Positions 39,515 to 51,349 of a stretch of DNA of 64,000 nt are shown here, piece by piece; within the stretch, counting starts at the first letter, position 1, and every line of letters starts with the position of its first letter. Under the pieces are notes generated by a model, which saw nothing but the letters and a program-made list of their open reading frames with translations, was not told the origin of the DNA and did no database searches. This stretch comes from Bombyx mori (Eukaryota > Arthropoda > Insecta > Lepidoptera > Bombycidae). Location of the stretch: NCBI RefSeq assembly GCF_030269925.1, contig NC_085128.1, positions 13,332,501 to 13,396,500 of the forward strand. The letters run 5' to 3'. The position numbers were made by a program, and so were the translations under genes.

Positions 39515-41143
39515 TTATAACGTACGCGACACGGACTCGTAGACGTCCATGTGATCGAATGCGGCCGCGAGCCGCTGTTCGGGGGTTACCGACCTACGTA
39601 TCGCGTCTGCGAACGATCGCAGACGGTCGAAGTTCACCGCAGTGACGAAGTCACGCACGAGCGCGAAGTCGTTGACGGCAGAGGGTTGCGGGGGACGGAA
39701 CGCGGGCGCGGGGCGAGGTGCGAGCAGGGGCTGGGGTGCGGGGCGTGTCACGAGCGGGGGCGGGGGTGCGGTTTCCGTTCCCGCCTTCGTATACGGCAGC
39801 GGCTTTTTCCACGCCGAGACCGTGGGAACTGCAGCCGGCACGAAGGCGGGTTTCGGCACTGAAGGTGCCGAAGTCTTTGGGCCGACGGTTCTCGGAGCTG
39901 GGTGGGTTGGGCGTTTTCGCGGAGCCCTGGGACATCCACGGTAGTTCGCGGGGTGCCCTTGCTTAAGGCATAGGACACAGCTGGGAGGTTCGGTCGCGGT
40001 TTCCCTATCTCTAACGCAATCTATCGTAGCGTGATCGCCGAGGCATTTCACGCAGCGGGGGCGCGCGTGGCAATTACGCGCCGAGTGGCCATAGAGTTGG
40101 CACCTGTAGCACTGCCCGGGAGTGCCACGCTTATGGGGGGCTTCGATCGAGATCCCGGATAGGCCGCAAATTGTCGTGAGACATGCGATCTTCTTTTTGG
40201 CCTCCGGGGTGGGTTCTAGAGCTACCAGGATCATGTTGTAGGGCTGCTTGCCCCGCCCACTGTGCATCCGGTGCACGCTAACTAACGGGAGGGACTGAGC
40301 GGTCAGATCCTCCTTTATGTAATCGATGTCTAACTCCTTAGGGACTCCGCGTATCACTACGCGGAGCTCGCGGTCCTCCTGAAGAGCATAGGTGTGGAAA
40401 CCTATGTTCTCCTTTCGGAGGTATGAAGAGAGGGCCCTATGGTCGCCCGGCGTTGCGACCTTTATCTGAATCCCATGCGCGACGTTACGCGCATGGGTGT
40501 AATTAATTTTGTTGGCCTGAAGGGCCTGAGACACGCGATTCCACGCTGTCTTCTCTTGAAGTATCAGCGGGGGCGGGGCAGCTACTTTAGGAGCGGGCGC
40601 GGGCTTGGGACGCGGCGGCGGGGTTACGCGGCGAGCGGAGTCCGACTCCGGTGTCACGACTACCTGCGGGCGGGAGGCGGTCGCGGATTTAGTTTGCTTC
40701 GTCGTGGAGCTCCGGGACTCCACGGCGCGAGAACGCTTTTTACCGCGCGTTACGGTTTGGAACCCATCCGAGGTTCCAGGCTGAGGGCTTGACGCGGATT
40801 CGAAATCCATCTCCGATTCGGTATCGGAGTCTGAACTCGAAACGATCGAGGTCGCGACGGACGAAGCGCGCGATGACGTAAACGACGCGGGCGCGGGGGT
40901 GGGGGTAGCGTTAGGCGCTATGTGAGCCGCATCGTCGGAACGTGCGCTCGAACTTAACGCGGCGGCGGGGGGCGCGCGGCGTGCCTCCGAGGTACGTTTG
41001 AAATACGCGGCGACGGACGCGGGGGGGGAGGGATTGCCACGAGAGGCCCTATATGCCTGATATTCGGCCCTAATTGTCGGGTACCTTTCCCGGAGGAACC
41101 CGAAAAAATCACTGTCACTGACACTATCACAATCTTCTTTCAT
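39515..41143 (-). CDS. LINE-2 ORF1, gag-like protein
   Basis: 542 codons, open throughout. The start at 41143 (MKEDCDSVSDSDFFGFLRERYP) aligns with that of the LINE at 4968. The frame continues upstream to an ATG at 41290 in 5' UTR sequence, which is less likely. It has a Ser/Ala/Pro-rich N-terminus, a PRE_C2HC-like region (LRKENIGFHTYALQEDRELR) and zinc knuckles CYRCQLYGHSARNC and CVKCLGDHATIDC. The stop is 19 bases before the ORF2 start and in a different frame, unlike the other LINE. Confidence 0.88.
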   Translation of the reverse strand: MKEDCDSVSDSDFFGFLRERYPTIRAEYQAYRASRGNPSPPASVAAYFKRTSEARRAPPAAALSSSARSDDAAHIAPNATPTPAPASFTSSRASSVATSIVSSSDSDTESEMDFESASSPQPGTSDGFQTVTRGKKRSRAVESRSSTTKQTKSATASRPQVVVTPESDSARRVTPPPRPKPAPAPKVAAPPPLILQEKTAWNRVSQALQANKINYTHARNVAHGIQIKVATPGDHRALSSYLRKENIGFHTYALQEDRELRVVIRGVPKELDIDYIKEDLTAQSLPLVSVHRMHSGRGKQPYNMILVALEPTPEAKKKIACLTTICGLSGISIEAPHKRGTPGQCYRCQLYGHSARNCHARPRCVKCLGDHATIDCVRDRETATEPPSCVLCLKQGHPANYRGCPRAPRKRPTHPAPRTVGPKTSAPSVPKPAFVPAAVPTVSAWKKPLPYTKAGTETAPPPPLVTRPAPQPLLAPRPAPAFRPPQPSAVNDFALVRDFVTAVNFDRLRSFADAIRRSVTPEQRLAAAFDHMDVYESVSRTL

Positions 41144-41316
41144 CTTCGGTCTTCTTGCCCAGGGGGGGCGGCCCCGGGACTTTTGTTGAACTCGCCGAAA
41201 GGCGAGGCCCCGGATAGGATTTGTAACCCCCCTGTGCTGCAGGACAGCAAGGAGCAGGGGGGGGGAATGCCTATGCCGTGAAAACGGCAATCGGCGGGGA
41301 AAAGGAAAGGAACCCG

Positions 41317-41482
41317 CTCGGGCTGTATAGTGCTACAGCAGGCAGAATCGCGAGCGGGGGTCTAGTCTTGAAAAAGACTGTTGTTTTGGGAAGGGTTAGG
41401 AAATCGCTAGCCTGTGATAGTGCCACAGGAAGCCTGATCGTAGCGATTGGTTGCCTTGAAAAAGACAGTTGGTATAAGGTGG
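41317..41482 (-). repeat. Diverged tandem pair in the LINE-2 5' UTR
   Basis: Two units of about 82 bases (near 41317-41400 and 41401-41482) share TAGTGCTACAGC/TAGTGCCACAGG and CTTGAAAAAGAC, each with internal self-complementary words. Confidence 0.6.
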
Positions 41483-41706
41483 GTATTCACGGTCACAACA
41501 CTATCACGCACAAATGTGTATTCCGATGCGTAGGTCGCAAGCGACCAACGGATTGGAAGGCACGTTCACACACAACCGAGTCGTAAACGAGAATGTATTC
41601 ACGGTCACTAAACTGTCGAGCACAGCTGTGAGTTCGGAGACGCAGCTCGCAAGCGGGCCACGGATCGGAAAGCACGTCCGCGCACGACCGAGTCGTGAGC
41701 GAGAAT
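41483..41706 (-). repeat. Two 112-base monomers at the 5' end of LINE-2
   Basis: Units 41483-41594 and 41595-41706 are each exactly 112 bases. Both begin GTATTCACGGTCAC, contain TCGCAAGCG and CGGATTGGAA(CGGATCGGAA), and end CGAGAAT. The second ends at the very edge of the target duplication. Confidence 0.85.
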
Positions 41707-41752
41707 GATACGACGCACCGGAATGCACCGGACGTTTTATCCTTTAGGCCAC
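41707..41752 (-). mobile_element. Outer SINE-A, tRNA-like head
   Basis: Minus strand GTGGCCTAAAGGATAAAACG then TCCGGTGCATTCC, joining the part at 31447-31891. It is cut at its 5' end by the hAT-like element. Confidence 0.8.
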
Positions 41753-42261
41753 TAGCGATGTGAACCGATTACAATTTCTGGCTCCGGATTATTACCGATT
41801 TGTTTCACAAAAAACCGGTTTTTTAAGGTATTTTTAGGTTTTTTCCATAAAGGCTAAATAATCATTAAATAAAACTACGTGCAAACGAAGAGTTTTCTTC
41901 ATACAATTAATAACCCTATTATTATATTTTATATAGGTTTAATGTTCATATTATCCAATAATAAAAAGCTTTTTATTTTTGATTTAATACTATTGTATTT
42001 TTGTCAAAGTGGGTTTTTCTTATATTTTACATGGTAATTGTACCGTAGTTTTTAAATGTAATGCACGGTAATTTCAGTCTGAAACACGGCATTTTTTATA
42101 TAGCAGCATGATAGTTTGTATATTTGATCTGGTAGCACTGGTGTGAACTGTGAATGTAACGCGTACTTAAAAACCGATATTCTTAAATAAAAATCGGTGT
42201 TTATCGGTATCTGTAAAAACCAGTCTTTCTCCGGTTTTCTTCGAACCGGCTTACATCCCTA
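41753..42261. mobile_element. hAT-like non-autonomous element
   Basis: The ends are TAGCGATGTGAACCG and the complement of TAGGGATGTAAGCCGG, a hAT-type terminus. The flanks TAGGCCAC (41745-41752) and TAGCCAC (42262-42268) are an 8-base duplication with one lost base. No transposase frame inside. Confidence 0.65.
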
Positions 42262-42299
42262 TAGCCACGACAATTTGTGAATACCCACACTACTACTAC

Positions 42300-42530
42300 T
42301 ACTGTTAATTTTGAGAAGTCTCATAAACGCCATTTTACTGAGATTAAATTTCATTCTATATGATCTGATCTCATTTCATTTAATTTCATACTAATTGATT
42401 AATGTTTCAAATTAATCAACTTCATTTCATTCGTTCCTTAATATCATTTTTCTTAAAAAAAAATATAAAAGATTAGATTGTATGGTACGACACTTTTGCC
42501 TCTCTAGTTGGAAAACTAGAACTACTGTCA
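42300..42530 (-). repeat. Dispersed repeat E, copy 3
   Basis: The reverse complement matches 55040-55190: GGCGTTTAT...TTTACTGAG, GATCTGATCTCATTTCATTT and AATTGATTAATGTTTCAAAT. Confidence 0.55.
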
Positions 42531-42865
42531 TTTTATTGACAGATAATAGTTAGCAGACAACAAAAACACATGCATTGGCTTGTACAATTTTTTTAAAATG
42601 TTTAGTCTTATGGAACTAAAATTCATTTATCAAAGAATATACTGCTTCTAAAAATAAATTATAGGTATTATGAAAGGATTTAGAGTTCATTTAAATAAAG
42701 TTGTATCTTGTCGATTTCAGTTGTAACATATTGAATCAAGGAATTATCACTTTTTTTTTAGAGAATCTACCTCAACTACCATATAGCTTCACTTTAAAAT
42801 AAAGTTTTATTGAAATTTGAATGGTCTTGATCCCAAAAACCGAAATTGTAAATACAATTTAAACC
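42531..42865 (+). promoter_or_regulatory. ISY1: ISY1 upstream region and 5' UTR
   Basis: AT-rich sequence directly before the ISY1 ATG. No TATA box or CpG island was recognised. The transcription start is not visible. Confidence 0.3.
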
Positions 42866-42868
42866 ATG
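42866..42868 (+). CDS. ISY1: ISY1 coding exon 1 (start codon only)
   Basis: The ATG in AAACCATG is followed at once by a strong donor, GTAAGT. The exon therefore carries the 5' UTR and just the first codon. Chosen because exon 2 then gives MARNAEKAM, the universal ISY1 start. Confidence 0.85.
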
Positions 42869-45800
42869 GTAAGTAGATCCCAACTCATTTATTTTTAGTT
42901 AAGTTGTTAATTTTATTTTCTAAATTAAAAATGTTTTCCTTTCAAATTTTAGGCCAGAAACGCAGAGAAAGCAATGTGAGTATGTGTTCTGTATTTCTTC
43001 ATAAAAGTTTGCTTTATTTATTGCAAATGAATAATACTTTTATTGCATACTACTTATTGGATAAACTTGCAAACTTCATTGCAAATAAATGATAGTCAAC
43101 AAATACTGTTAGGGTATACACAATTGAACATTTCTAAGTAAATTGATATGGCAGCACCTTTTTTAATAAGTGATATTACTTAACTTTGCTCTAATAATTA
43201 CTTGAGTTGATAAGCTAAGTAAGGAATATAGTAAAACATTTGTTGCCCATGCACTGAAAGTACTAACGGCGCACTAGTTACTCTGTGTTTACAAAAGGCC
43301 TTATCGTTACTGTGTGAAGGCTGCCACTAACCTTGATATGAGTCATAATTGGACATTATAATGGCTGTTCACCCTTCAAAACGGAACACATTTATGCTTT
43401 AAGGCAGAAATAGGCAGATGGTGGCATCTGCCAGTGCAGGCCTATATGACACTCTAAAACCATTAATTATGCTAATTATATTTTTTGCAGGGCCTGATTA
43501 CATAATGTAATTCCTTGATCGTGAAAGTCAGTTACGAATATGTGCCAAATATGTTTTTCATCAGACACAAATTAACATTGTTACTGCAATGGTTGATCCA
43601 AATAGATTCAAGTTCTTATTTTAAAGGCCATTTTCAAACTGACAATATATCTGCATTATACTAAATAGTATAAATATACCTGAGTAATAAGTGCTTAACA
43701 TATAATTTTGTTAGCAGTAAAACAAAGTGTGAAATGAGACAATAGACTTGATCTATAAAGAATTTAACAGAAATGTGAATAATAAAAATGCTATAACACA
43801 AACATGACCTGAATGTTAGTAAAGGTATTGCTATATAACATTTTCGGCAGTCATAGAAAAGGGTGTGAATTATGTAATAAAGACTGCAATATTTAAATGC
43901 ATAAATTTTCTAATTACATCAGTGGCCTAATGGCATATTGTTATTCTCACAGTAAATAGACTCTTTCTGCTGCATTCACATCTTCCGGGATGACTGCCTG
44001 TTTAGTGATCATTTTTTTAAGTAATACATCATACACTTTCTACATGATAATACTAAGATAATAGGCAATAATAATAATGTTATATAGAGAGAGAGGAGCT
44101 ATTGCGCCTGTGAAGCAGTCAACCGTTTTGGTTTTGAAGTTAGAAATAGAATAAAAGAGACTTCAACCTCATCTCTTAAGTTAATCTAGAGCATTCACAT
44201 TTAGATATCTATGGGTTCTAATATTGGTTTCATAGCAGGTATCCCATGAGCAATATCAGCCCCTGTTGGTTTACATTGTGTTAATTCCAGTATGTATTAG
44301 TCCTGAAGCTATCAGGTCTTTTAGTATTAATAGTATTTATAACTCTTTATTTCAATACAATTAAAATTTCAACTATGTTCATGATGTTAAAACAGTAATT
44401 ATTATTGGTTATTTACTTAATGTTCTCTAGGACAACACTAGCACGTTGGCGTGCGGCACAAGTTCAGGAAGCGGGAGGCCAGCGAGAACGACGTCCGTAT
44501 CTTGCATCAGAATGTAATGATTTACCACAAGCCGAGAAGTGGAGGTTACAGATTGTCAGAGAAATTGCGAAAAAAGTGGCACAGATACAGAATGGTATGT
44601 ATATTTTAAAATAATCAATGCTTATTTAAACCCAGACATGCTTTATTGTGACTATAATACTATATTTTATACAAAATATAAAATTTTTTTGAGAGTACTT
44701 TCTCAACTTTATTAGATGAACAAACAAAGCCAAATATTAATATGTAATGGCCAATATTGTAGCAAAAGTTGATGCCTTAAATATTCTTAGCTTATGGCAT
44801 ATTCATTTTGAACAAAAACCGTTTACCTACTTGTTAATCCAAATCTTTGATTTGCTTTACTTTCTTAGTTTTTATTGTGCTTATTTTTTTACAAATTGGA
44901 AATTCATACACATATATTCATATATGTATACTAGCTGACCCAGCAAACGTTGTGTTGCCTTAAATAAGATTTCTAGGGAAATTATAGTGTACAAAAAAAA
45001 ACCTCATTCAACCACATACCTCAAAACCAAACCAAAAAACCTCAAACAAAAAAAAAATTATCCAAAAAAATAAAAAATAAATGTTTGGGGTGGACAACCC
45101 TTATTACTTAGGGGTATGAAAAATAGATAGTAGCCGATTCTCAGACCTACTGAACGTACTATTGATACACAAATAAAACCAAAAAAACATGGCTGAAAAA
45201 TGTATAGTGAGTAAGACAGGAGACGGCTTCGTTCTCATCCCTACTACGTGATGTTTGCTGGATGAGTGGTGACACCTGGCGGGGATAACTGATCGATTGA
45301 TAGTTGATCAGTAGTCGACCGGCGAGGGCGGGAGATCAAATTGAATTAAAAAACAAAAACATAATTAAAGGAACTTAAAATTATAAACTCTGAATAAGAA
45401 TTTATCGTACTACAATTATAATATTTGATTGCCATCTTGCAACCTTATTGCGGATCTGTGCATTGAATCAAAAAAAAAAATCGGAATGGAAAAATAGGGC
45501 TTGATCGTATAAGAGTGAAAATTGAGAGTAATATGATTTTTTTTATTTTAAGTCTGAAAAGATAAAAAAAAATTCTTGCCAAAAAAATTTAAGTTTATAA
45601 TTAACAAATAAAAAATAGGGGTTGATCATAGAGGGATGAAAAATTGAGAGTAGCATCAGATTTTTTATTTTAATTCATGACAAATAAAAATAAACATGAA
45701 AATCTTGCCAAAAAAATTAAAGTTTATAATTAACAAATAAAAAATAGGGGTTGATCGTAGAAGGGTGAAAAATTCAAAGTAATATGAAATTTTTTATTCT

Positions 45801-48800
45801 AAGTCATGACAAAATAAAAACAAAGTTCTTGCCAAAAAAATTAGTCTTTAATTACCAAATAAAAAATAAGGGTTGATGGTAGAGGGGTGAAAATTTAGGG
45901 ATCTATGTATTTTTGTATGCTGTATCATAAAAAAAAAACAAAAAATGTCTAAAAAATAAAAATAAAATTTTGGGGTTGGACCACCCTTAACATTTAGTGG
46001 GATGAAAAATAGATGTTGTCCGATTCTCCACCCTGGCCGATATGCACGCTAAGATTCACGAAAATCGGTCGAGCCGTTTCGGAGGAGTTCAATCACGCAC
46101 ACCGTTACACGAGAATTTTATGTATTAGATAAATAAAATCAATAGAGATTTTCCAATTTCACACTTCTGATTAGTACTGGTGGTAATCCTAAATAATCAA
46201 ATTATACTGTCTCTTATTTAAAAAGTTAAAAAATCTATTCAACTTGAAAATCACATGGGCTATGTAATTTCAAGAATGTCAGAAAACAATTTATAATTAA
46301 AATTTTCCAAATCTATAATGGACACTACACCATCAACAGAGAATAATAAGCGAGAACAAAGTACAGTATCACAGAATCTAGTATTAAATTCAATACAGTC
46401 TACAGCTGCTGACAATGATGAAACATTTTACGATCAGGACAGTGGAAGGCTAGTCGGAACGCCCACATTATTAAAAACAATACCAACATCTAAACCCTCT
46501 TCTAAACAAACCTCACTGCAAGTTGTCACAAAGCTATCACAAAATACAGACTTAATTTTAACACAGCCAATGATTACTGCTGATACAGAAAAATATTCGG
46601 ATATTCAAGGCAGCCTGCAAGTTCCTACTGCACAGGCAATATCAACATCCAGACATTCGTCTAAACAACCTTCTTTGCAAGTAATTAAAAAAGAAAGCAA
46701 GAGTCCAAAGTCCTCCATTGCACCACAATCACCACCACAACTGGCCAATTTCCTTCACAGTCCAATCCCAACTGATCATAATATTTCGATTGAAGTATCT
46801 CATAGAAATTATAATGGCAGTGTCAGATCTAAATCACCAGAACAGAAGAGTCCAAAAAGCTTAAGTATTAAATCGGAATACTTAGAAGAACGTAAAATGG
46901 AGACAGATCTTGAAACTAGAGAGCCAGAAGAAACTTCAGTCAATAGAAAATCGAATGTGTCTGAAAATAAAACTTCGAGAAGATCTGAAAGCCCAATAGG
47001 ATCTCCAGTGATAACTAGCAATATTGATAAAATAGCCAATATGAGTAAAGTTCTTTCAAATGAAGCAAAAGCTTTAAGACAATCCATTCGTAGTTTATCC
47101 GAAGACATAGCTAAAACTAAACAAGAAATGTCCGATCAACAAGAGGAAAACGTTAATTTTCCCTATCACCTGTTTTTGTTGGAAATTATCGTAAATAAAA
47201 TTCACATGAAATGTGATTGTTTCGACGTTGATGGTAACAATCTAGTTATTTTGGCGACATTTTTAGGAAAACAACCTATTGTCCTTTACGATACCAGTTA
47301 CGGTAAAATATATAACTTTACTAAACTAAATTTGGGGAAGTCAATATTATTTGCTATGACCTACGATAAAATATGTAGCATCAAAGATTTTGAAATAACC
47401 ATACAATTAACAAAACAGCCACCTTGCACCAGCTGTGTGACTAAAATAGGACAGGCGTGTATGGACTTAACTGTGGAATTTGTGAAATTACGCGAGGAAT
47501 TGTGTCGCAAATGGTTGGCTGAACAGCCTGATGATAATATAATGTGTACAACATCGACACCATTGTCCAAAAATTTGTACCATCTGTCTTGCGGTGACGA
47601 AGACCACAGGGACTCTATTGGAGTTATTGAGGTTTCGACAAGAATGTCATTCCTAGGAAAAGAAATCATGACTTCGTTTTGTGCTACTCCTAAACCTCAG
47701 GGCACGTCGTTTCTTTTGAAGCAGGATAATGGAATGACAATGTATTCTTGTCAAAAAGTTGAAATGGACGATCAAGGCAAGATACTTTTGGATGAAAGTA
47801 GTTTAACAAAAAAAAGTTTACCCTGTGCGCATCGCAATCTTTCATTCATTGAAAGAAATCAAAGGTGTCCGAGTCCAACATCAAGCATTCTGTCATCTAA
47901 GAGATCATATCAGCCGATTCCGTATTCACACTATCAAAACGAGGTCCCTAAATACGACGAGATATTTACAAAAATTAATGCGAACGAACTAAAAATTCGT
48001 GTCCCAAAAACCACGAAGGTTGAACGAATGGGAAAGTACGATAGGATACAGGAATTGTGCTCCTGTGAAAATACACCTTACAATACAGGAGATCAGATAC
48101 AATTCCAGTTACCGAAAGATTTCCATAATTCTGATACTTACACTTCAAATTTAAAATACACTCATAAAGGCTACGACAATACTTGCGATAAAAGGGACAG
48201 AAAAATACTTAGCGTTACGCCAACTAACTGTCCGGTCCCTGTGGCCATGGAGAAAATATTGCATCCGCAGAAAGATGTGTTCGTTTTAAAAATTGGAAAA
48301 AAACTGGAAACAAAAGACAAGAAAACTGAATTAGAAATCGAACTAGTTACTCCAAAGGGGCCAACGGAAAAACGGAATCTTGATAATAATATAAACGACA
48401 TTTCGCAACAGTGCAGTACTGTCGAACTGAACAAGAAACAATCGAAAACAAGTAATAAGAAAAAAAATAAAACTAAAAAGGCAAATAAATCGAAGAAAGA
48501 AATCAAATCTAAAAATAAAACAAAAAAATAACTACACGACGAGTCATTATACTAACTGACACTATTCTTGTTGATATAAAATTGTACACTAGTTTTTATA
48601 AATACTGGCACAACGAAATAAAACTTGTTTTTGAAACTGAACCATTTTATCTGTCTCATCCATTTAATATTAAGATTTAAGATCCTTATCATAAGATGGA
48701 CTTGTCTAGGCCACGGCACTATAGGGTTTCTTCAACGTTTTTGTAAAACCATTTGTCCACTCATTTAAAAACTTAAGCCGAATTTGAAAATTCAAATGTA

Positions 48801-51262
48801 TGTATTAATTAACAAAAATGAAAAATAAATTCGTATTTCAGCCGGTCTCGGAGAGTTCCGGATTCGCGATCTTAACGACGAAATTAATAAACTTATGAGG
48901 GAGAAGCGACATTGGGAGGTTCAAATTAAATCTTTGGGCGGTCCCGATCATGCTCGAGTCGGTCCTAAAATGTTGGACCAAGACGGGAAAGAAGTGCCTG
49001 GCAACCGGGGATACAAATACTTTGGAGCTGCAAAGGATTTACCCGGTAACTAACCACTGTTGGATATAAATTTTGTTTCGACAATGCAAACAACTTATTG
49101 TTCAACTTACTAATCAATCAACAGTTGATAATTGAAAAAAAAATGATTATTAAATCACACTTCCATGTCGACAACCAATATACAATGTTTTATTAGAGCA
49201 CATAGCTGATGAGTTCAGCGAACACATAAGCACAATTTTTTTTATTGTTGTGGTGTTAAGTGGTTTCTGGAGCCCATAGACATCTACAACGTAAATGCGC
49301 CACTCACCTTGAATTACAAGTTCTAAGGTCGTCAAGTAATAATTAAATCGGCTGCCCCACCCTTCAAACCGGAACGCATTACTGCTTTACGGCAGAAATA
49401 GGCGGGGTGGTGGTACCTACCCGAGCGGACTCACAAAAGGTCCTACCATCACGAATGACGTCATCCCTCTTGTAATTTGTCTAACGCCAATCTTTCATAT
49501 TTGAGATCGTAGGCTAATTGCGTCAATTCAACACGGTGTTTTCTGATCGCTGTAACATGTCCAAGTTCAAATGAGGCTTGCGGAGAGTACTCAGAGGTAG
49601 GCAGCGACTTAGCCCACTGAGTTTCTCGCCGGATCTTCTCAGTGGGTCGCGTTTCCGATCCGGTGTTAGATTCTGCGAAGCACGGCTCTCGCTGAGGTTC
49701 GTGTTAGCAACATCGTCAGGTTTGAGCACCGTGAGCTCACCTACTAGTTAAGGTTACACTGATATGGTCTCTCTAGAACTCTAGACCATCAGATCATCAG
49801 ATTAAGTAGGAAAAAAGATAATGGCAGCGACTTAGCTGTGCCCCTAACATTGTTGGCCTCCATGAGCGATATCAACTACTCACCACCAGGCGGGCCTTGT
49901 ATTCGTCTGGCTACAAACGCCATTATTAACAAAAACAACCACAATCCTACATTTCATATCAGACCATAAAATTGTGGTAGGATGGTAACATCATCAATAT
50001 GGGCTCACAATATGCCACGCAGCTCTTCCCAGTTCTGATAATTACGTTCAAAAATAAATACCGTACTTATTGATTAATGAATCGTATTCAGGCGTGCGAG
50101 AGCTATTCGAACAAGAGCCGCCCCCGCCCCCTCGCCGGACGAGAGCGGACCTCATGAGAGACGTCGACGCAGATTACTACGGCTACAGAGACGACGACGA
50201 CGGCATTTTACTACCATTAGAACAAGAGGCTGAAAAAGCAGGTACTAAAACGACATGTGAAGTGTTTAACTTTGTTTCTGCCACCAAAACGAAGATAATT
50301 CTTAAAATTAAGGCCCTTTTAGTTGGTAAATACTTTTTAAAGTTTCAATAACATGATTTGTGACACTGTTTAGAAAAAATCTTTTTTAATTGGATTACTA
50401 GCTGACCCGGCAGACTTCGTAGTGCCTCAATCGATATTTAAAAGACCTAAACTTTTGTATAAAATAAATTTAAAACAAACAAAAGGAATCCGCCCGACGG
50501 GGGACACATCAAAGGAAAAACAAAATTGTTTTTTTTATTGAATTTCGAGCATTTTCTTATTTATCTACCTTTTAAACCTTCTCTGGACTTCCACAAATAA
50601 TTCAAGACCAAAATTAGCCAAATCGGTCCAGCCGTTCTCGAATTTTAGCGAGATTAACGAACAGCAATTCATTTTTATATATATAGATTGGGTATCTTGT
50701 AAGAGTTGTTTCACCTATAATACGCACCTAAAAATTCTATAGATTTTTATTTTAGAGTTTTATAGCTGTTAAATTGACCTGAACTCTTTCTGTTTAAGCG
50801 ATAGCACGTGCAGTCGATGAATGGAAAAGAAACAAGGAACTCAACAAAGATCAAGACCTTCCCGAAGAGGAAAATATTTATCCTGAAGATGTGAGTAGAT
50901 AATGCTCATAAATTTAACTGCTTCAACTAATGAGGCAAACGTAGAACGAACTGACGTCATTATATATTATATCCTGGCCACGTGTGAGTAGGAAGCAATT
51001 GCGTCCCGGCCGGTATATATAATATACTTACTGGTGGTAGGACCTCTTGTGAGTCCGCACGGGTAGGTACCACCGCCCTGCCTATTTCTGCCGTGAAGCA
51101 GTAATGCGTTTCGGCTTGAAGGGTGGGGCAGCCGTTGTAACTATAATTGAGACCTTAGAACTTATATCTCAAGGTGGGTGGCGCATTTACGTTGTAGATG
51201 TCTATGGGCTCCAGTGACCACTTAACACCAGGTGGGCTGTGAGTTCGTCCACTCATCTAAGC

Positions 51263-51349
<87 letters not shown>

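Larger units (their letters stand above)
31892..41706 (-). mobile_element. Jockey-type LINE (LINE-2), full-length but broken
   Basis: The 5' end is at 41706 and the 3' poly-A is the T run at 31892-31915. A perfect 13-base target duplication, GATACGACGCACC, flanks it (31879-31891 and 41707-41719). Without the 4.5-kb LTR insertion it is about 5.3 kb. It contains ORF1 (41143-39515) and ORF2 (39495 to 32111, with a nonsense codon and the LTR element inside). The 5' UTR begins with two 112-base monomers. It is related to but clearly distinct from the LINE at 4562-9720. Confidence 0.93.

Noticed and set aside
41707..41752. A tRNA gene in the A-box/B-box-like sequence
   Set aside because: It is the head of SINE-A, and here it is split by 9.8 kb of inserted LINE. 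No functional cloverleaf is available.
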